From Sphingomonas hylomeconis (GTDB lineage: Bacteria > Pseudomonadota > Alphaproteobacteria > Sphingomonadales > Sphingomonadaceae): a DNA stretch of 64,000 nt. The translations under genes and the position numbers were made by a program. Under the pieces are notes generated by a model. The model was given only the letters and a program-made list of their open reading frames with translations, had not been told where the DNA came from and did no database searches. The stretch lies in assembly GCF_025370105.1 (NCBI RefSeq), contig NZ_JANQBK010000003.1, positions 434,001-498,000 on the forward strand, read 5' to 3'. Below, in pieces: positions 33,124-43,655 of the stretch. How positions within the stretch are numbered: position 1 is the first letter of the stretch; each line of letters begins with the position of its first letter.

Positions 33124-34545
33124 TTACGAGGCGCCGTAAAGTTCGCCATCCCCGTCGAGTATGAACAACCGCCCGGCATAATCGCGGATCACGGCTATTG
33201 GCCGCCCGATGGCGCCTGTGGTCGGGGCGAAATCGGCGGTGCGGTTTTCCATCTCATTGGCGCGATGAAGGACGCCGTCGGACAGGAACGACGCGGGAAA
33301 GGCGAAGATTTTGCCTCCCTCGTCCGTCACCAGGACCTTGTTTGCGAGGCTCGCGATCGAGCCCGTATAAAGTGCGCCGCCTGTCAGGCCTTTGCCGGCG
33401 AAAAAGCCGTCGCCATGGCTGTAAGTGAGCGATGGTCCGATGATGGCGGGCGGCGGATTGGCGACGCGTTCGTACGTGCCTTCGCGATACGGCCAGCCGA
33501 AATCGATCGGTCGGGCATTCTGATTGAAATAACTGATCTCTTCCTGTTGGTCGGTTCCTCGATCCAGCAAGAAGCTGAGGCCCTGAAAGCCGCCGCCGCC
33601 TGCAGGGGCATGTACTCCGTCGCCGAAGCGTTCCGCGCCGACGCAATAGGTGAACAGGGAGGCGCCGCAGTAGGGATCGACCTGAATGCGGAAGAATTTG
33701 CCATAGCCCGAACCCGCTTCTTGCGCGAGGTCGCCGGCCGGATCGCCAAGCGCAGCGAACACGAAACCGTCTCCGCCGACAAAAAAAGCGCCGCGTGGCG
33801 ATGAGGTGGACGGCGCTGCGAGCGTTTGCTCGACCGTATATTGTTGGGGTGAATCGGGCAGGAGAACCGATCGGACGATGACACCGCGGCCGGCAATGTC
33901 GAGCATCGCGACGCCATAGCCATTGCTGTAGGTGACCGCGAGGACGCGGCCGGTTTCGCCGCTTGAAAACACGTTGCCGGCATTGCCTATCGCGCCGGTA
34001 ACGGCCTCGACCGTACGCACGGTGCCGTCCTGCGATACGATCAGAAGCCCGCTTGTTCGGGTGCGCGGCGCGATCACTGCATCGGTCCCGAACCCACTGG
34101 CGACGCGCGTCAGGTTCACGCCTTCGTGATCGTTGCTGATCTTGATGCTCAAGTTCAGCGCGGCCGTACCGCCTTTGCCATCGGTCGCGGCCAGCGTCAC
34201 GTCGTAGCTATTGTCGGTATTCATGTCCGTGGGACGATCGAAATTGGGCGGCGAAGCAAATGCCAGCGTGCCGCCTGTCATCGTGAAGGCGGCCGCGTCA
34301 GCGCCGCCAGAGATGGTGATCGTCACGGTATCGTTGTCGGCATCGGTAGCCGCAGGCGTGTAGGCCGTGCCGGTGCTATTCTCGATGACGGAGGCGGTGG
34401 TGGCCGACGTGAAAACCGGCGCGCGATTGGTCGGGGTCGGCGTCGGCGTCGAGCCGTCACCACCACCACAGGATGCTGTAAACAGGAGAACACCGATTGC
34501 CAGTGGCGAGGCACTGGTCCTCCGGATCGTCGCGACGCTCACCAT
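33124..34545 (-). CDS. Cadherin-like/beta-propeller lipoprotein
   Basis: A 473-residue predicted lipoprotein: signal peptide with lipobox FTASC (mature Cys near residue 26), a threonine/proline linker (TPTPTPTN), and a cadherin-like domain at about residues 40-140 (NRAPVFTS, NSTGTAYTPAATDADND, YDVTLAATDGKGGTAALN). A C-terminal domain of about 330 residues follows, with wording close to the soluble glucose/sorbosone dehydrogenase propellers (GYGKFFRIQVDPYCG, DFGWPYREGTYE, LYTGSIASLANKVLVTDEGGKIFAF). PQQ-binding residues cannot be confirmed by eye. SD GGGGGAG precedes the ATG. Base composition is lower in GC than its neighbours. Divergent from groES. Confidence 0.72.
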   Translation of the reverse strand: MVSVATIRRTSASPLAIGVLLFTASCGGGDGSTPTPTPTNRAPVFTSATTASVIENSTGTAYTPAATDADNDTVTITISGGADAAAFTMTGGTLAFASPPNFDRPTDMNTDNSYDVTLAATDGKGGTAALNLSIKISNDHEGVNLTRVASGFGTDAVIAPRTRTSGLLIVSQDGTVRTVEAVTGAIGNAGNVFSSGETGRVLAVTYSNGYGVAMLDIAGRGVIVRSVLLPDSPQQYTVEQTLAAPSTSSPRGAFFVGGDGFVFAALGDPAGDLAQEAGSGYGKFFRIQVDPYCGASLFTYCVGAERFGDGVHAPAGGGGFQGLSFLLDRGTDQQEEISYFNQNARPIDFGWPYREGTYERVANPPPAIIGPSLTYSHGDGFFAGKGLTGGALYTGSIASLANKVLVTDEGGKIFAFPASFLSDGVLHRANEMENRTADFAPTTGAIGRPIAVIRDYAGRLFILDGDGELYGAS

Positions 34546-34745
34546 GATTTCTCCCCCGAATGGTCTTAGTTCCATGCGGTCATGTGTCGCGCAAGCGTAT
34601 TTCAACTGATGACAAGCACTTGTCGCCGTCTTTGCATATCGGCGTCACATTCTTGACCCCGAACCATGGTCGTGACGGTTCGTCAGCGTCCCTGCTTTTA
34701 GCGCGCATTTGGGAAAGCAGGGTGGGTGATTGGGCCGCCGAGAGG

Positions 34746-34774
34746 TTGACGTTTGCGGGTCCAAAGCACATATG
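34746..34774 (+). promoter_or_regulatory. Sigma-70 type promoter of groES-groEL
   Basis: TTGACG at 34746-34751, a 17-bp spacer, then CATATG at 34769-34774. It lies immediately upstream of the CIRCE operator, so HrcA bound at CIRCE would cover the transcription start. Confidence 0.78.
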
Positions 34775-34781
34775 CGTCGTG

Positions 34782-34808
34782 CTGGCACTCACCCCGGGTG
34801 AGTGCTAA
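34782..34808 (+). promoter_or_regulatory. CIRCE operator (HrcA binding site)
   Basis: CTGGCACTC, 9-bp spacer ACCCCGGGT, GAGTGCTAA. This differs from the CIRCE consensus TTAGCACTC-N9-GAGTGCTAA in only two positions of the left arm (CTG for TTA). It indicates heat-shock control of groES-groEL by the HrcA repressor; hrcA is not in this window. Confidence 0.92.
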
Positions 34809-34847
34809 CAAGCATTCACGTATTCAACCAAAGAAGGATTGGCACGC

Positions 34848-35135
34848 ATGAGCTTTCGTCCGTTGCATGACCGCGTCCTCGTCCGCCGCGTAGAGGCAGA
34901 AGAGAAGACCGCCGGCGGGATCATCATTCCCGAGACCGCCAAGGAAAAGCCGCAGGAAGGCGAAGTCGTCTCCGTCGGCACCGGCGCCCGCAACGAAGCC
35001 GGTGAGATTCACCCGCTCGAGGTCAAGGCCGGCGACAAGATCCTGTTCGGCAAATGGTCGGGCACCGAGGTCAAGATCGACGGTGAAGACCTGCTGATCA
35101 TGAAGGAATCCGACATCCTCGGGATCGTCGGCTGA
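34848..35135 (+). CDS. groS: Co-chaperonin GroES
   Basis: GroES caps the GroEL ring during protein folding. The 95-residue protein has the family opening [24 protein letters not shown], the mobile loop [20 protein letters not shown] and the roof loop [16 protein letters not shown]. The ATG at 34848 follows AAGGATTGGC; the in-frame TTG at 34839 is part of that leader. It is the first gene of a two-gene operon with groEL 82 bp downstream, under a sigma-70 promoter and CIRCE. Confidence 0.97.
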   Translation: MSFRPLHDRVLVRRVEAEEKTAGGIIIPETAKEKPQEGEVVSVGTGARNEAGEIHPLEVKAGDKILFGKWSGTEVKIDGEDLLIMKESDILGIVG

Positions 35136-35202
35136 TTTCCCGTCCCGCATTCTTCCGCGCACACGCGCGTGGAGCGTGCGACTTTCGTGACTTTTGACAT
35201 AA

Positions 35203-36864
<1,662 letters not shown>

Positions 36865-37028
36865 TCGAGAACGGCCTGCGCTGAGCCCGCTTGGCGCAGG
36901 CCTCGTTCCGATCCGGCCGGCGGGCTGGCGGCAACGCCGTCAGTCCCGTCCGACGCAGAGCCGCGGCTTTGCTAAGGCCCGGCCAGGGATCCACGCCGAC
37001 CAGCCACCAGCGCTGGAGCAAGAACAGG

Positions 37029-37058
37029 CCGGCCGGGCGCAATCCCGGCCGGTCTTTT
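37029..37058 (+). terminator. Intrinsic terminator downstream of groEL
   Basis: CCGGCCGGG, loop CGCAAT, CCCGGCCGG and TCTTTT. It is 165 bp after the groEL stop and reads on the plus strand into the end of the convergent hydroxylase gene. A first hairpin, GGCCTGCGC ... GCGCAGGCC (36873-36902), lies nearer groEL but has a weaker T-tract. Confidence 0.82.
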
Positions 37059-37633
37059 CATGCCCGCAGCATGCCCGCCAGCCAGTCGTTCACCGTCGCA
37101 TCCAGCACGAGATGCACGCGGTCGCTCGCCCCGTCGTTGCGCACCGCATGGCTGTCCGCCAGCCGCAGATACCAGGCCTCGCCCGGCGCCATCTCGACCC
37201 GCCGGTCGTTGAGCAGGAAGGTCACGTCGGGATTGGTCGTCACCGGCACATGGATCCGCGCCACCCCGCTTTCGGCCTGCAGGTCGTCGTCGCGATGGGC
37301 GTGGATCACCGATCCGGGCGTCAGCCGCATCAGCCGTGCGGTGCGCAACGGGCACCGGAACGCCGCCAATACCTGGCGGAGGTACGGCGCACGGGCGAGT
37401 TGCGGCGTATCGACCCACGCGGTCGCGGCGGGATCGCTGTAGATCAGGCGGATCGGATGCGTTTCGCCGGCACAGGCGCGCAACGGGATCACGCTCCAGT
37501 CGCCGGCGAAATTCTGCGGCACGAAATGCGGCGTCCAGTCGCCGCCCTGCAGCGTCTGCAGGTCCCGCACCAGCGACGCGGGATCGAACGCGAACGGCAG
37601 CTTTACGCGGTCCGGAAGGGCGCGCTGCTGCAC
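37058..37633 (-). CDS. Aspartyl/asparaginyl beta-hydroxylase-like protein
   Basis: A 191-residue Fe(II)/2-oxoglutarate oxygenase of the Asp/Asn beta-hydroxylase family. Metal-binding histidines are visible in GSVIHAHRDDDLQ and ADSHAVRNDG, with a 2-oxoglutarate-binding arginine likely in RVHLVLD. The family also includes LpxO, which hydroxylates lipid A, and small-molecule hydroxylases; the substrate here is unknown. The start is GTG at 37633 with AGGA 8 nt upstream. The larger frame to 37813 overlaps the guanylyltransferase gene and is spurious. It follows that gene by 32 bp on the same strand, so co-transcription is likely. Confidence 0.78.
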   Translation of the reverse strand: MQQRALPDRVKLPFAFDPASLVRDLQTLQGGDWTPHFVPQNFAGDWSVIPLRACAGETHPIRLIYSDPAATAWVDTPQLARAPYLRQVLAAFRCPLRTARLMRLTPGSVIHAHRDDDLQAESGVARIHVPVTTNPDVTFLLNDRRVEMAPGEAWYLRLADSHAVRNDGASDRVHLVLDATVNDWLAGMLRA

Positions 37634-37665
37634 GATCGCGATCCTAGCCGCGCCGGACGGCGGGG

Positions 37666-38718
37666 TCAGCCATCCTGCATCGCCGCCAGCAATCGCTTCA
37701 CTTCCTGGCTGCGGCCGCGCGGCAGGATCAGCACGTCGTTGCCGCTCGCCACCACGATCAGGTCCTCGACGCCAAGCATCGCGATGCGCACGCCGTCGCT
37801 GCGCACCAGGCAATTGACCGTGTCGATCGCCACCACGTCGCCCTTATGCGCATTGCCGTCCGCGTCCGCGCCGAGCGTGTAGAGCGCGTCCCAGCTGCCG
37901 AGATCGCTCCAGCCCATGCTGACCGGCACCACTGCGACGCGATCGGCCTTTTCCATCACCGCATAGTCGATCGAATCCGATGGCGAGGCGGCGAAGGCGT
38001 CGGCATCCGGAAACACGCGGCGGCCGTCGTAGCGCGCGCCATCCATCGCCTTGCGGCACGCGGCCAGCATGTCGGGCGCGAAAGCCGCCAGTGCGTCGAG
38101 ATAGGCGTCGGCGCGGAACAAGAAGATGCCGCCGTTCCAGGCATGATCGCCCGACGCCAGCATGGCTTTCGCCTTGTCGAGCGGTGGCTTTTCGACGAAG
38201 CGGGCGACGCGGTTGACACCCGGGGCGATTTCCTCACCGACTTGGATATAGCCATAGCCGGTTTCGGGCCCGTCCGGCGCGATACCGAACGTCACCAGCC
38301 AGCCGTCGGCGACCAGCGGCAAGGCGGCGTGGATCGCGGCATGGAAGGCGGCTACGTCGCCGATCACGTGATCCGACGGCATCACCAGCAGCGCTTTGGC
38401 GCCGCCGCCGGCGGCGATCGCCGCGAGCGCGATCGCCGGCGCGGTGTTGCGCCCGGCCGGCTCGAGGATGATCGCCGCCGCGCTCGCCTCGACCGCGCCC
38501 AGCTGCGTATCGATCATGTCGGCGTGCGCCGCGTTGGCGACGACGATGGGCGCGGCGAAATGCTCGCCCACCGCACGCGTCGCGGTCAACTGCAGCATCG
38601 TCTCCTCGGCGGTCAGCGCCAGCATCTGCTTGGGCCGCTCGGGCCGCGACATCGGCCACAACCGCGTGCCCGATCCACCGGAAAGAATGACGGGAACGAT
38701 CGGTCGGGAAAGCGGCAT
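37666..38718 (-). CDS. manC: Mannose-1-phosphate guanylyltransferase
   Basis: Makes GDP-mannose from mannose-1-phosphate and GTP for polysaccharide synthesis. The 350-residue protein has the nucleotide loop VILSGGSGTRLWPMSRPERPKQ, LEPAGRNTAPAIALAA, the sugar-binding FVEKPP with KAKAMLASGDHAWNGGIFLF, and GWSDLGSWDAL. It lacks the C-terminal isomerase domain of bifunctional AlgA/ManC, so phosphomannose isomerase must be separate. ATG at 38718 follows AGGAG by 7 nt. It is divergent from the sugar transferase gene at 38880, which supports a role in exopolysaccharide or glycan synthesis. Confidence 0.92.
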   Translation of the reverse strand: MPLSRPIVPVILSGGSGTRLWPMSRPERPKQMLALTAEETMLQLTATRAVGEHFAAPIVVANAAHADMIDTQLGAVEASAAAIILEPAGRNTAPAIALAAIAAGGGAKALLVMPSDHVIGDVAAFHAAIHAALPLVADGWLVTFGIAPDGPETGYGYIQVGEEIAPGVNRVARFVEKPPLDKAKAMLASGDHAWNGGIFLFRADAYLDALAAFAPDMLAACRKAMDGARYDGRRVFPDADAFAASPSDSIDYAVMEKADRVAVVPVSMGWSDLGSWDALYTLGADADGNAHKGDVVAIDTVNCLVRSDGVRIAMLGVEDLIVVASGNDVLILPRGRSQEVKRLLAAMQDG

Positions 38719-38879
38719 ATACAAACTCCTATGGCACCCCCTGTAGGCGGGAGCGCGCCGTTACGAAACTGCCCGTGGTCAAACGCGATCCCAAGCGTTT
38801 AATGTTTGTTCGTCAATTTCTGCGACAGCCGGTTGCGCGTGTCGGAAAAGTTTACACCGGCACGCCCGGGACCGTGTCG

Positions 38880-40268
38880 ATGATCAGGCTGTTCAAGCAT
38901 TATGTGCCACATGCCGTGCTGCTGCTCGGCCTGTTCGATGTCGTCCTGCTGATCGCCGCGGCGGAGTTCGGCTGGGTCTATCGCGCGCATCAGATCGACA
39001 TGCAGGTCGAGCCGATGCACACGCGCATTCCGCAGCTGGCGTCGTTCGCGCTCGCGCTCGAACTGGCGATGGTCGCGGTCGGCGTCTATGGCGCCAATTC
39101 GCTGCAATCGGTGCGCTATGCCACCGCGCGTATCCTGGTCGCGGTGTCGCTGGGCGTGATCTTCCTCAGCGTCGTGTATTTCCTGTTCCCGGCGATCACG
39201 TTCTGGCGCTCCAACCTGCTCTATTCGATGGGCACGGCCGCCGTTCTGCTGCTGGCGCTGCGGTTGCTGCTCGGCAAGATGCTTGGCGGCCAGGCGTTCA
39301 AGCGCCGCGTCGTCGTGCTCGGTGCGGGGGCGCGTGCCGCGCGGCTGAAGGCGCTGGCGCAGACGCCGGGCGCGGGGTTCGTGGTGGTCGGCTATGTTTC
39401 GATGAGCGAGCCGGCGCGCGTCCTGCCCGAGGCGATCGCGCGCGACGCGATCTACAATCTGGCCGACCACGTCGTATTGCTCAACGCCAGCGAAGTGGTG
39501 CTCGCGCTGGAGGAACGCCGCAACGCCTTGCCGCTCAAGGATCTGCTGCGCATCAAGACCACCGGCGTGCATGTGAACGAGATTTCCAGCTTCCTCGAAC
39601 GCGAAACCGGCCGTGTCGATCTGCAGAGCGTCAATCCGAGCTGGCTGATCTTCTCCGACGGTTTCTCCAGCGGCCGCATGCTGTCGAGCGTGTTCAAGCG
39701 CCTGTTCGATATCGTCGTCAGCGCCGCCTTGCTTACCGTGACGTTGCCCGTGATCCTGCTCACCGCGATCGCCATCAAGCTGGAAAGTCGGGGGCCGGCT
39801 TTCTATCGTCAGCGCCGCGTCGGGCTGTACGGCGTCGGCTTCGATTGTATCAAGCTTCGCTCGATGCGCACCGATGCCGAGAGCGGCGGCCAGGCGATCT
39901 GGGCGGAAAAGAACGATCCGCGCATCACGCGCATCGGCCGCATCATCCGCAAATGCCGGATCGACGAACTGCCGCAGACGTGGAGCGTGCTGAAAGGCGA
40001 GATGAGTTTCGTCGGTCCCCGCCCGGAACGGCCGCAATTCGTCGAGGATCTCGAGCAGCAGCTCAATTATTACGCCGAACGGCATATGGTGAAGCCCGGC
40101 ATCACCGGCTGGGCGCAGATCAACTATCCCTATGGCGCGTCGATCGAGGATAGCCGCCAGAAGCTCGAATATGATCTGTATTATGCCAAGAACTATTCGC
40201 CGTTTCTCGACCTGCTGATCCTGCTGCAGACGATCCGCGTCGTGCTGTGGCCGGAAGGGGCGCGGTGA
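38880..40268 (+). CDS. XrtA/PEP-CTERM-associated sugar transferase (EpsB-type)
   Basis: A polyprenyl-phosphate sugar-phosphate transferase that starts a glycan on its lipid carrier (TIGR03013-like, in the PEP-CTERM/XrtA systems). The 462-residue protein has about four N-terminal transmembrane helices (residues 1-140), a Rossmann-like middle domain (VVVLGAGARAARLKAL), and a C-terminal catalytic domain beginning KRLFDIVVSAALL, with RRVGLYGVGFDCIKLRSM, KCRIDELPQTW and MSFVGPRPERPQF. Start MIRLFKHYVPHAVLLLG at 38880 matches the family; earlier in-frame starts give a foreign N-terminus. Four bp before prsK on the same strand. Confidence 0.88.
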   Translation: MIRLFKHYVPHAVLLLGLFDVVLLIAAAEFGWVYRAHQIDMQVEPMHTRIPQLASFALALELAMVAVGVYGANSLQSVRYATARILVAVSLGVIFLSVVYFLFPAITFWRSNLLYSMGTAAVLLLALRLLLGKMLGGQAFKRRVVVLGAGARAARLKALAQTPGAGFVVVGYVSMSEPARVLPEAIARDAIYNLADHVVLLNASEVVLALEERRNALPLKDLLRIKTTGVHVNEISSFLERETGRVDLQSVNPSWLIFSDGFSSGRMLSSVFKRLFDIVVSAALLTVTLPVILLTAIAIKLESRGPAFYRQRRVGLYGVGFDCIKLRSMRTDAESGGQAIWAEKNDPRITRIGRIIRKCRIDELPQTWSVLKGEMSFVGPRPERPQFVEDLEQQLNYYAERHMVKPGITGWAQINYPYGASIEDSRQKLEYDLYYAKNYSPFLDLLILLQTIRVVLWPEGAR

Positions 40269-40272
40269 TCGC

Positions 40273-42312
40273 ATGGCGCTGACCGTCACGCTCTGGGGCC
40301 ATGCGCTTGCCGCCTTGCTGTTCTGCATGATCGCCTTGTCGCAGTTGCGCGACGCGAGCACCGCGCTGCCGCGCCTGACCTTCGTCGTCGCGCTGGTCGC
40401 CACGGCCTTATGGGCCCTGGCGGTGGCGGGGATCGATGCGCGCGATGTCACCGCGCGCGTTGCCGAGAGCATCCGCAATCTCGGCTGGCTCGCCTTCATG
40501 TATGCGCTGCTGCGCCGCGAACGGGTCGTGCCCTATGCCGGCGTGATCGCGGCGGTCTATGCCGTGGTCGTGCTGATCCTGCTCGCCGGGATCGGCGTGA
40601 TCGTGCTCGGCGCGTTGCGGCCGGAAGACGCGCCGGTATTCGTCAACGCGCGAATCGTGCTGCGCATGATGGTTGCCGTCAGCGCGCTCGTCCTTGTTCA
40701 GCATCTCTATACCGCGGTAGCGCCCGTAGCGCGGGGCGGCATTCGCCTGCTCGTCATCGCGCTCGCCGCGATGTGGGGGATGGATCTGATCGTCTATGCG
40801 ATCAGCTATGCCAGCCAGGGATGGGTGATCCATCTGATCGCGGTACGCGGCATTGCCATGGCGCTGCTCGCGCCGCTTTTTGCGGTGGCGGTGTTGCGCA
40901 ACGGCGATTGGACCTTGCGCCTGTCGCGCTCGGTGGCCTGGCAGTCGCTGTCGCTCGCCGCGGTGGTGATGTACCTGCTGACGATGGTGCTGGCGACCAG
41001 CGCAATCGCCGGGATCGGCGAACATGCCCGCATCGCGCAGACCGCCGTCGTGTTTGGATCGACGGCAGCGATCTTCACGCTTGTTTCCTCCCCCTGGCTC
41101 AAGGCCTGGACCAAGGTGAAGCTCGCCAAGCACCTGTTCAGCCATCGTTACGATTATCGCGGGGAGTGGATCCGCTTCACCGACACGCTGGGCAAGGCCG
41201 AGGGCGCGGTCGCGCTCGACGAACGCGTCGTCAAGGCTGTGGCCGATCTAACTGATTCGCCGGGCGGGCTGCTGCTGGTACCGGAAGGCGCATCGCTGGC
41301 GATCGGCGCGGCGTGGAACTGGGATCGCGCAGGCCTGCCGCTCGATGCGGCGGACGAAGCGCAGCTTCACCAGCTTGGCGCGAGCGGCCGGATCGTCGAG
41401 CTCGATGCGCTTCGTACGGCAAGCGAGCCCGGTGCCGGCATTGGCGTGCCGCGCTGGATGCTCGACGATCCCACCGCTTGGGCGATCGTCCCGCTGATCC
41501 ATCTCGATCGGCTGCAGGGGGCGATCCTGCTGGCCCGGCCGCCGGTCGATCGTGCGCTCGACTGGGAGGATTTCGATCTGCTGCGCATCGTCGGCCGCCA
41601 GGCGGCGAGCTACCTTGCCGAGGCACACGCGCAGGAAGCGCTCGCCGAAAGCGCCCGTTTCGACGAATTCAACCGCCGCTTCGCCTTCATCCTGCACGAT
41701 ATCAAGAATCTGGTCAGTCAGCTGACGCTCACGGCACGCAACGCCGAGCGGCACGCCGACAATCCCGATTATCGCGCCGACATGATCGCCACGCTGCAGG
41801 AGTCGGCGGGGCGGATGAACGCTCTGCTCGCGCGCCTGTCGCAGCATCACAGCGGCCGCGCCGAGGAGATGCGCGCCACCGACCTGCTGCCGCTCGCCGC
41901 GGGCGTTGCGCGGCGCGTGACGCATCCGGTGCTGGTGCGCGGCGCCGCGCCGCCCGCATTGGTCGATCCCGCTCGGCTCGAACAACTGCTCGTCCATCTG
42001 CTGCAGAACGCCATCGACGCCAGCCCCCAAGACGCGCCGGTCACCTTGCTGCTGTCCGATCAGGCCGGGCGCCCGAGCATCGCGGTCATCGATACCGGCA
42101 GTGGCATGTCGCCCGCCTTCGTCCGCGATCGGCTGTTCAAGCCGTTCGTCTCGTCCAAGCCGGGCGGCTTCGGAATCGGCGCGTTCGAGGCCCGTCAGCT
42201 CGCCGAGGCAATGGGCGGCGCGGTGTCGGTCACCAGCCGCGAGGGCGAGGGCAGCACCTTCCGCGTCGATCTCGCGCCGGCCCGCCCGCATCAACTGGAA
42301 CAGGCCGCATGA
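40273..42312 (+). CDS. prsK: XrtA/PEP-CTERM system histidine kinase PrsK
   Basis: A 679-residue membrane sensor kinase. The first 300 residues form eight to nine hydrophobic helices, a GAF-like domain follows (about 310-460), then the phosphoacceptor box AFILHDIKNLVSQL (His475), and an ATPase domain with HLLQNAIDAS, DTGSGMS and GGFGIGAFEARQLAEAMGG. This architecture and the neighbours match PrsK, the kinase of the EPS/exosortase regulatory pair. It should phosphorylate PrsR, whose gene starts inside its stop codon (ATGA). What the kinase senses cannot be read. Confidence 0.9.
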   Translation: MALTVTLWGHALAALLFCMIALSQLRDASTALPRLTFVVALVATALWALAVAGIDARDVTARVAESIRNLGWLAFMYALLRRERVVPYAGVIAAVYAVVVLILLAGIGVIVLGALRPEDAPVFVNARIVLRMMVAVSALVLVQHLYTAVAPVARGGIRLLVIALAAMWGMDLIVYAISYASQGWVIHLIAVRGIAMALLAPLFAVAVLRNGDWTLRLSRSVAWQSLSLAAVVMYLLTMVLATSAIAGIGEHARIAQTAVVFGSTAAIFTLVSSPWLKAWTKVKLAKHLFSHRYDYRGEWIRFTDTLGKAEGAVALDERVVKAVADLTDSPGGLLLVPEGASLAIGAAWNWDRAGLPLDAADEAQLHQLGASGRIVELDALRTASEPGAGIGVPRWMLDDPTAWAIVPLIHLDRLQGAILLARPPVDRALDWEDFDLLRIVGRQAASYLAEAHAQEALAESARFDEFNRRFAFILHDIKNLVSQLTLTARNAERHADNPDYRADMIATLQESAGRMNALLARLSQHHSGRAEEMRATDLLPLAAGVARRVTHPVLVRGAAPPALVDPARLEQLLVHLLQNAIDASPQDAPVTLLLSDQAGRPSIAVIDTGSGMSPAFVRDRLFKPFVSSKPGGFGIGAFEARQLAEAMGGAVSVTSREGEGSTFRVDLAPARPHQLEQAA

Positions 42313-43655
42313 CCGCCAAACCCAAATTGCTCATCGTCGAGGACGATCTCGGCCTGCAACGCCAGTTGCGCTGGGCGTATGAGGGCTATGACGTCGTTGT
42401 TGCGTCCGACCGTGCGACCGCACTCGCGGCCATCCGTGCCGAAGAGCCCGCTGTCGTCACGCTCGATCTCGGCCTTCCGCCGGATCCGGACGGCACCAGC
42501 GAGGGTTTCGCCACGCTGCACGAAATCTTGCGGCTGAAGCCCGATACCAAGGTGATCGTCGCGTCTGGACACGGGGCGCGAGATAGCGCGCTCAAAGCGA
42601 TCGCCGATGGCGCCTGGGATTTCTACGCCAAGCCCATCGATATCGATCAGCTCGGCCTGATCGTCGCGCGCGCGTTCCATGTCCATGCGCTGGAGGCGGA
42701 GAACCGCCGCCTGTCCGCCGCGCAGGCCGGGCCGGCGCTGGGCGGCATGATCACCGCCGCGCCGGAGATGCTCAAGGTGACGCGCACGATCGAGCGCGTC
42801 GCACATGCCGACGTCTCGGTGATGCTGCTCGGCGCGAGCGGCACGGGCAAGGAGTTGCTTGCCCGCGGGGTGCACGATTCGAGCCCTCGTGCGAAAGGCG
42901 CGTTCGTCGCGATCAATTGCGCCGCGATCCCCGAAACCTTGCTCGAAAGCGAGTTGTTCGGCCATGAAAAGGGCGCGTTCACCGGTGCGGTCAAGACCAC
43001 AGAAGGCAAGATCGAGCAGGCGCATGGCGGCACGCTGTTTCTCGATGAAGTCGGCGACATCCCGCTGCCGCTGCAGGTCAAGCTGCTCCGGTTCCTGCAG
43101 GAGCGGACGATCGAGCGGATCGGCGGGCGCAAGGCGATTGCGGTCGATACGCGTATCGTCTGCGCGACGCATCAGGACGTCGATGCGATGGTCGTGGCCG
43201 GCACGTTTCGCGAGGATCTTTATTACCGTCTGGCCGAGATCGTCGTGCGCATTCCTTCGCTGGCCGAGCGCTCCGGCGACGCCGGGCTGCTCGCGCAACA
43301 CTTCCTCAAAAAATACGCCAAGACGATGCAGTCGGCGGTCACCGGCCTGTCGCCCGATGCCCGCGCCGCGATCGATGCTTGGGCTTGGCCTGGTAACGTC
43401 CGCGAGCTCGAAAATCGCATGAAGCGCGCAGTAATCATGGCGGAGGGCAAATTGGTCACCGCGGCCGATCTCGATCTTGCCGAGGGGGAGGAGATCCCGC
43501 TCAACCTGCGCGCGATCCGCGAGACGGCGGATCGCAAGGCGATCCGCCACGCTCTTGCCCGCGCCGATGGTAACATTTCCAATACTGCTAAGCTGTTAGG
43601 GGTAAGCCGACCGACGCTGTACGACCTTTTGAAGAGCTATGATCTCCATGCGTAA
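42309..43655 (+). CDS. prsR: XrtA/PEP-CTERM system sigma-54 response regulator PrsR
   Basis: A 448-residue NtrC-type activator. The receiver domain (phosphoacceptor Asp53 in VVTLDLGLP) precedes an AAA+ domain with Walker A GASGTGKE (about residue 175), the sigma-54 contact GAFTGAV (about residue 222) and Walker B GTLFLDEV, and a Fis-type helix-turn-helix at the C-terminus (GNISNTAKLLGVSRPTLYDLLKSY). It should activate sigma-54 promoters of exosortase substrates and polysaccharide genes. The start at 42309 overlaps prsK by 4 bp, and its end overlaps prsT by 17 bp. No sigma-54 promoter was found in the window. Confidence 0.92.
   Translation: MTAKPKLLIVEDDLGLQRQLRWAYEGYDVVVASDRATALAAIRAEEPAVVTLDLGLPPDPDGTSEGFATLHEILRLKPDTKVIVASGHGARDSALKAIADGAWDFYAKPIDIDQLGLIVARAFHVHALEAENRRLSAAQAGPALGGMITAAPEMLKVTRTIERVAHADVSVMLLGASGTGKELLARGVHDSSPRAKGAFVAINCAAIPETLLESELFGHEKGAFTGAVKTTEGKIEQAHGGTLFLDEVGDIPLPLQVKLLRFLQERTIERIGGRKAIAVDTRIVCATHQDVDAMVVAGTFREDLYYRLAEIVVRIPSLAERSGDAGLLAQHFLKKYAKTMQSAVTGLSPDARAAIDAWAWPGNVRELENRMKRAVIMAEGKLVTAADLDLAEGEEIPLNLRAIRETADRKAIRHALARADGNISNTAKLLGVSRPTLYDLLKSYDLHA

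Noticed and set aside
38725..38879. Sigma-54 promoter before the sugar transferase gene
   Set aside because: TGGCAC occurs near 38732, but no TTGC element lies at the required spacing.
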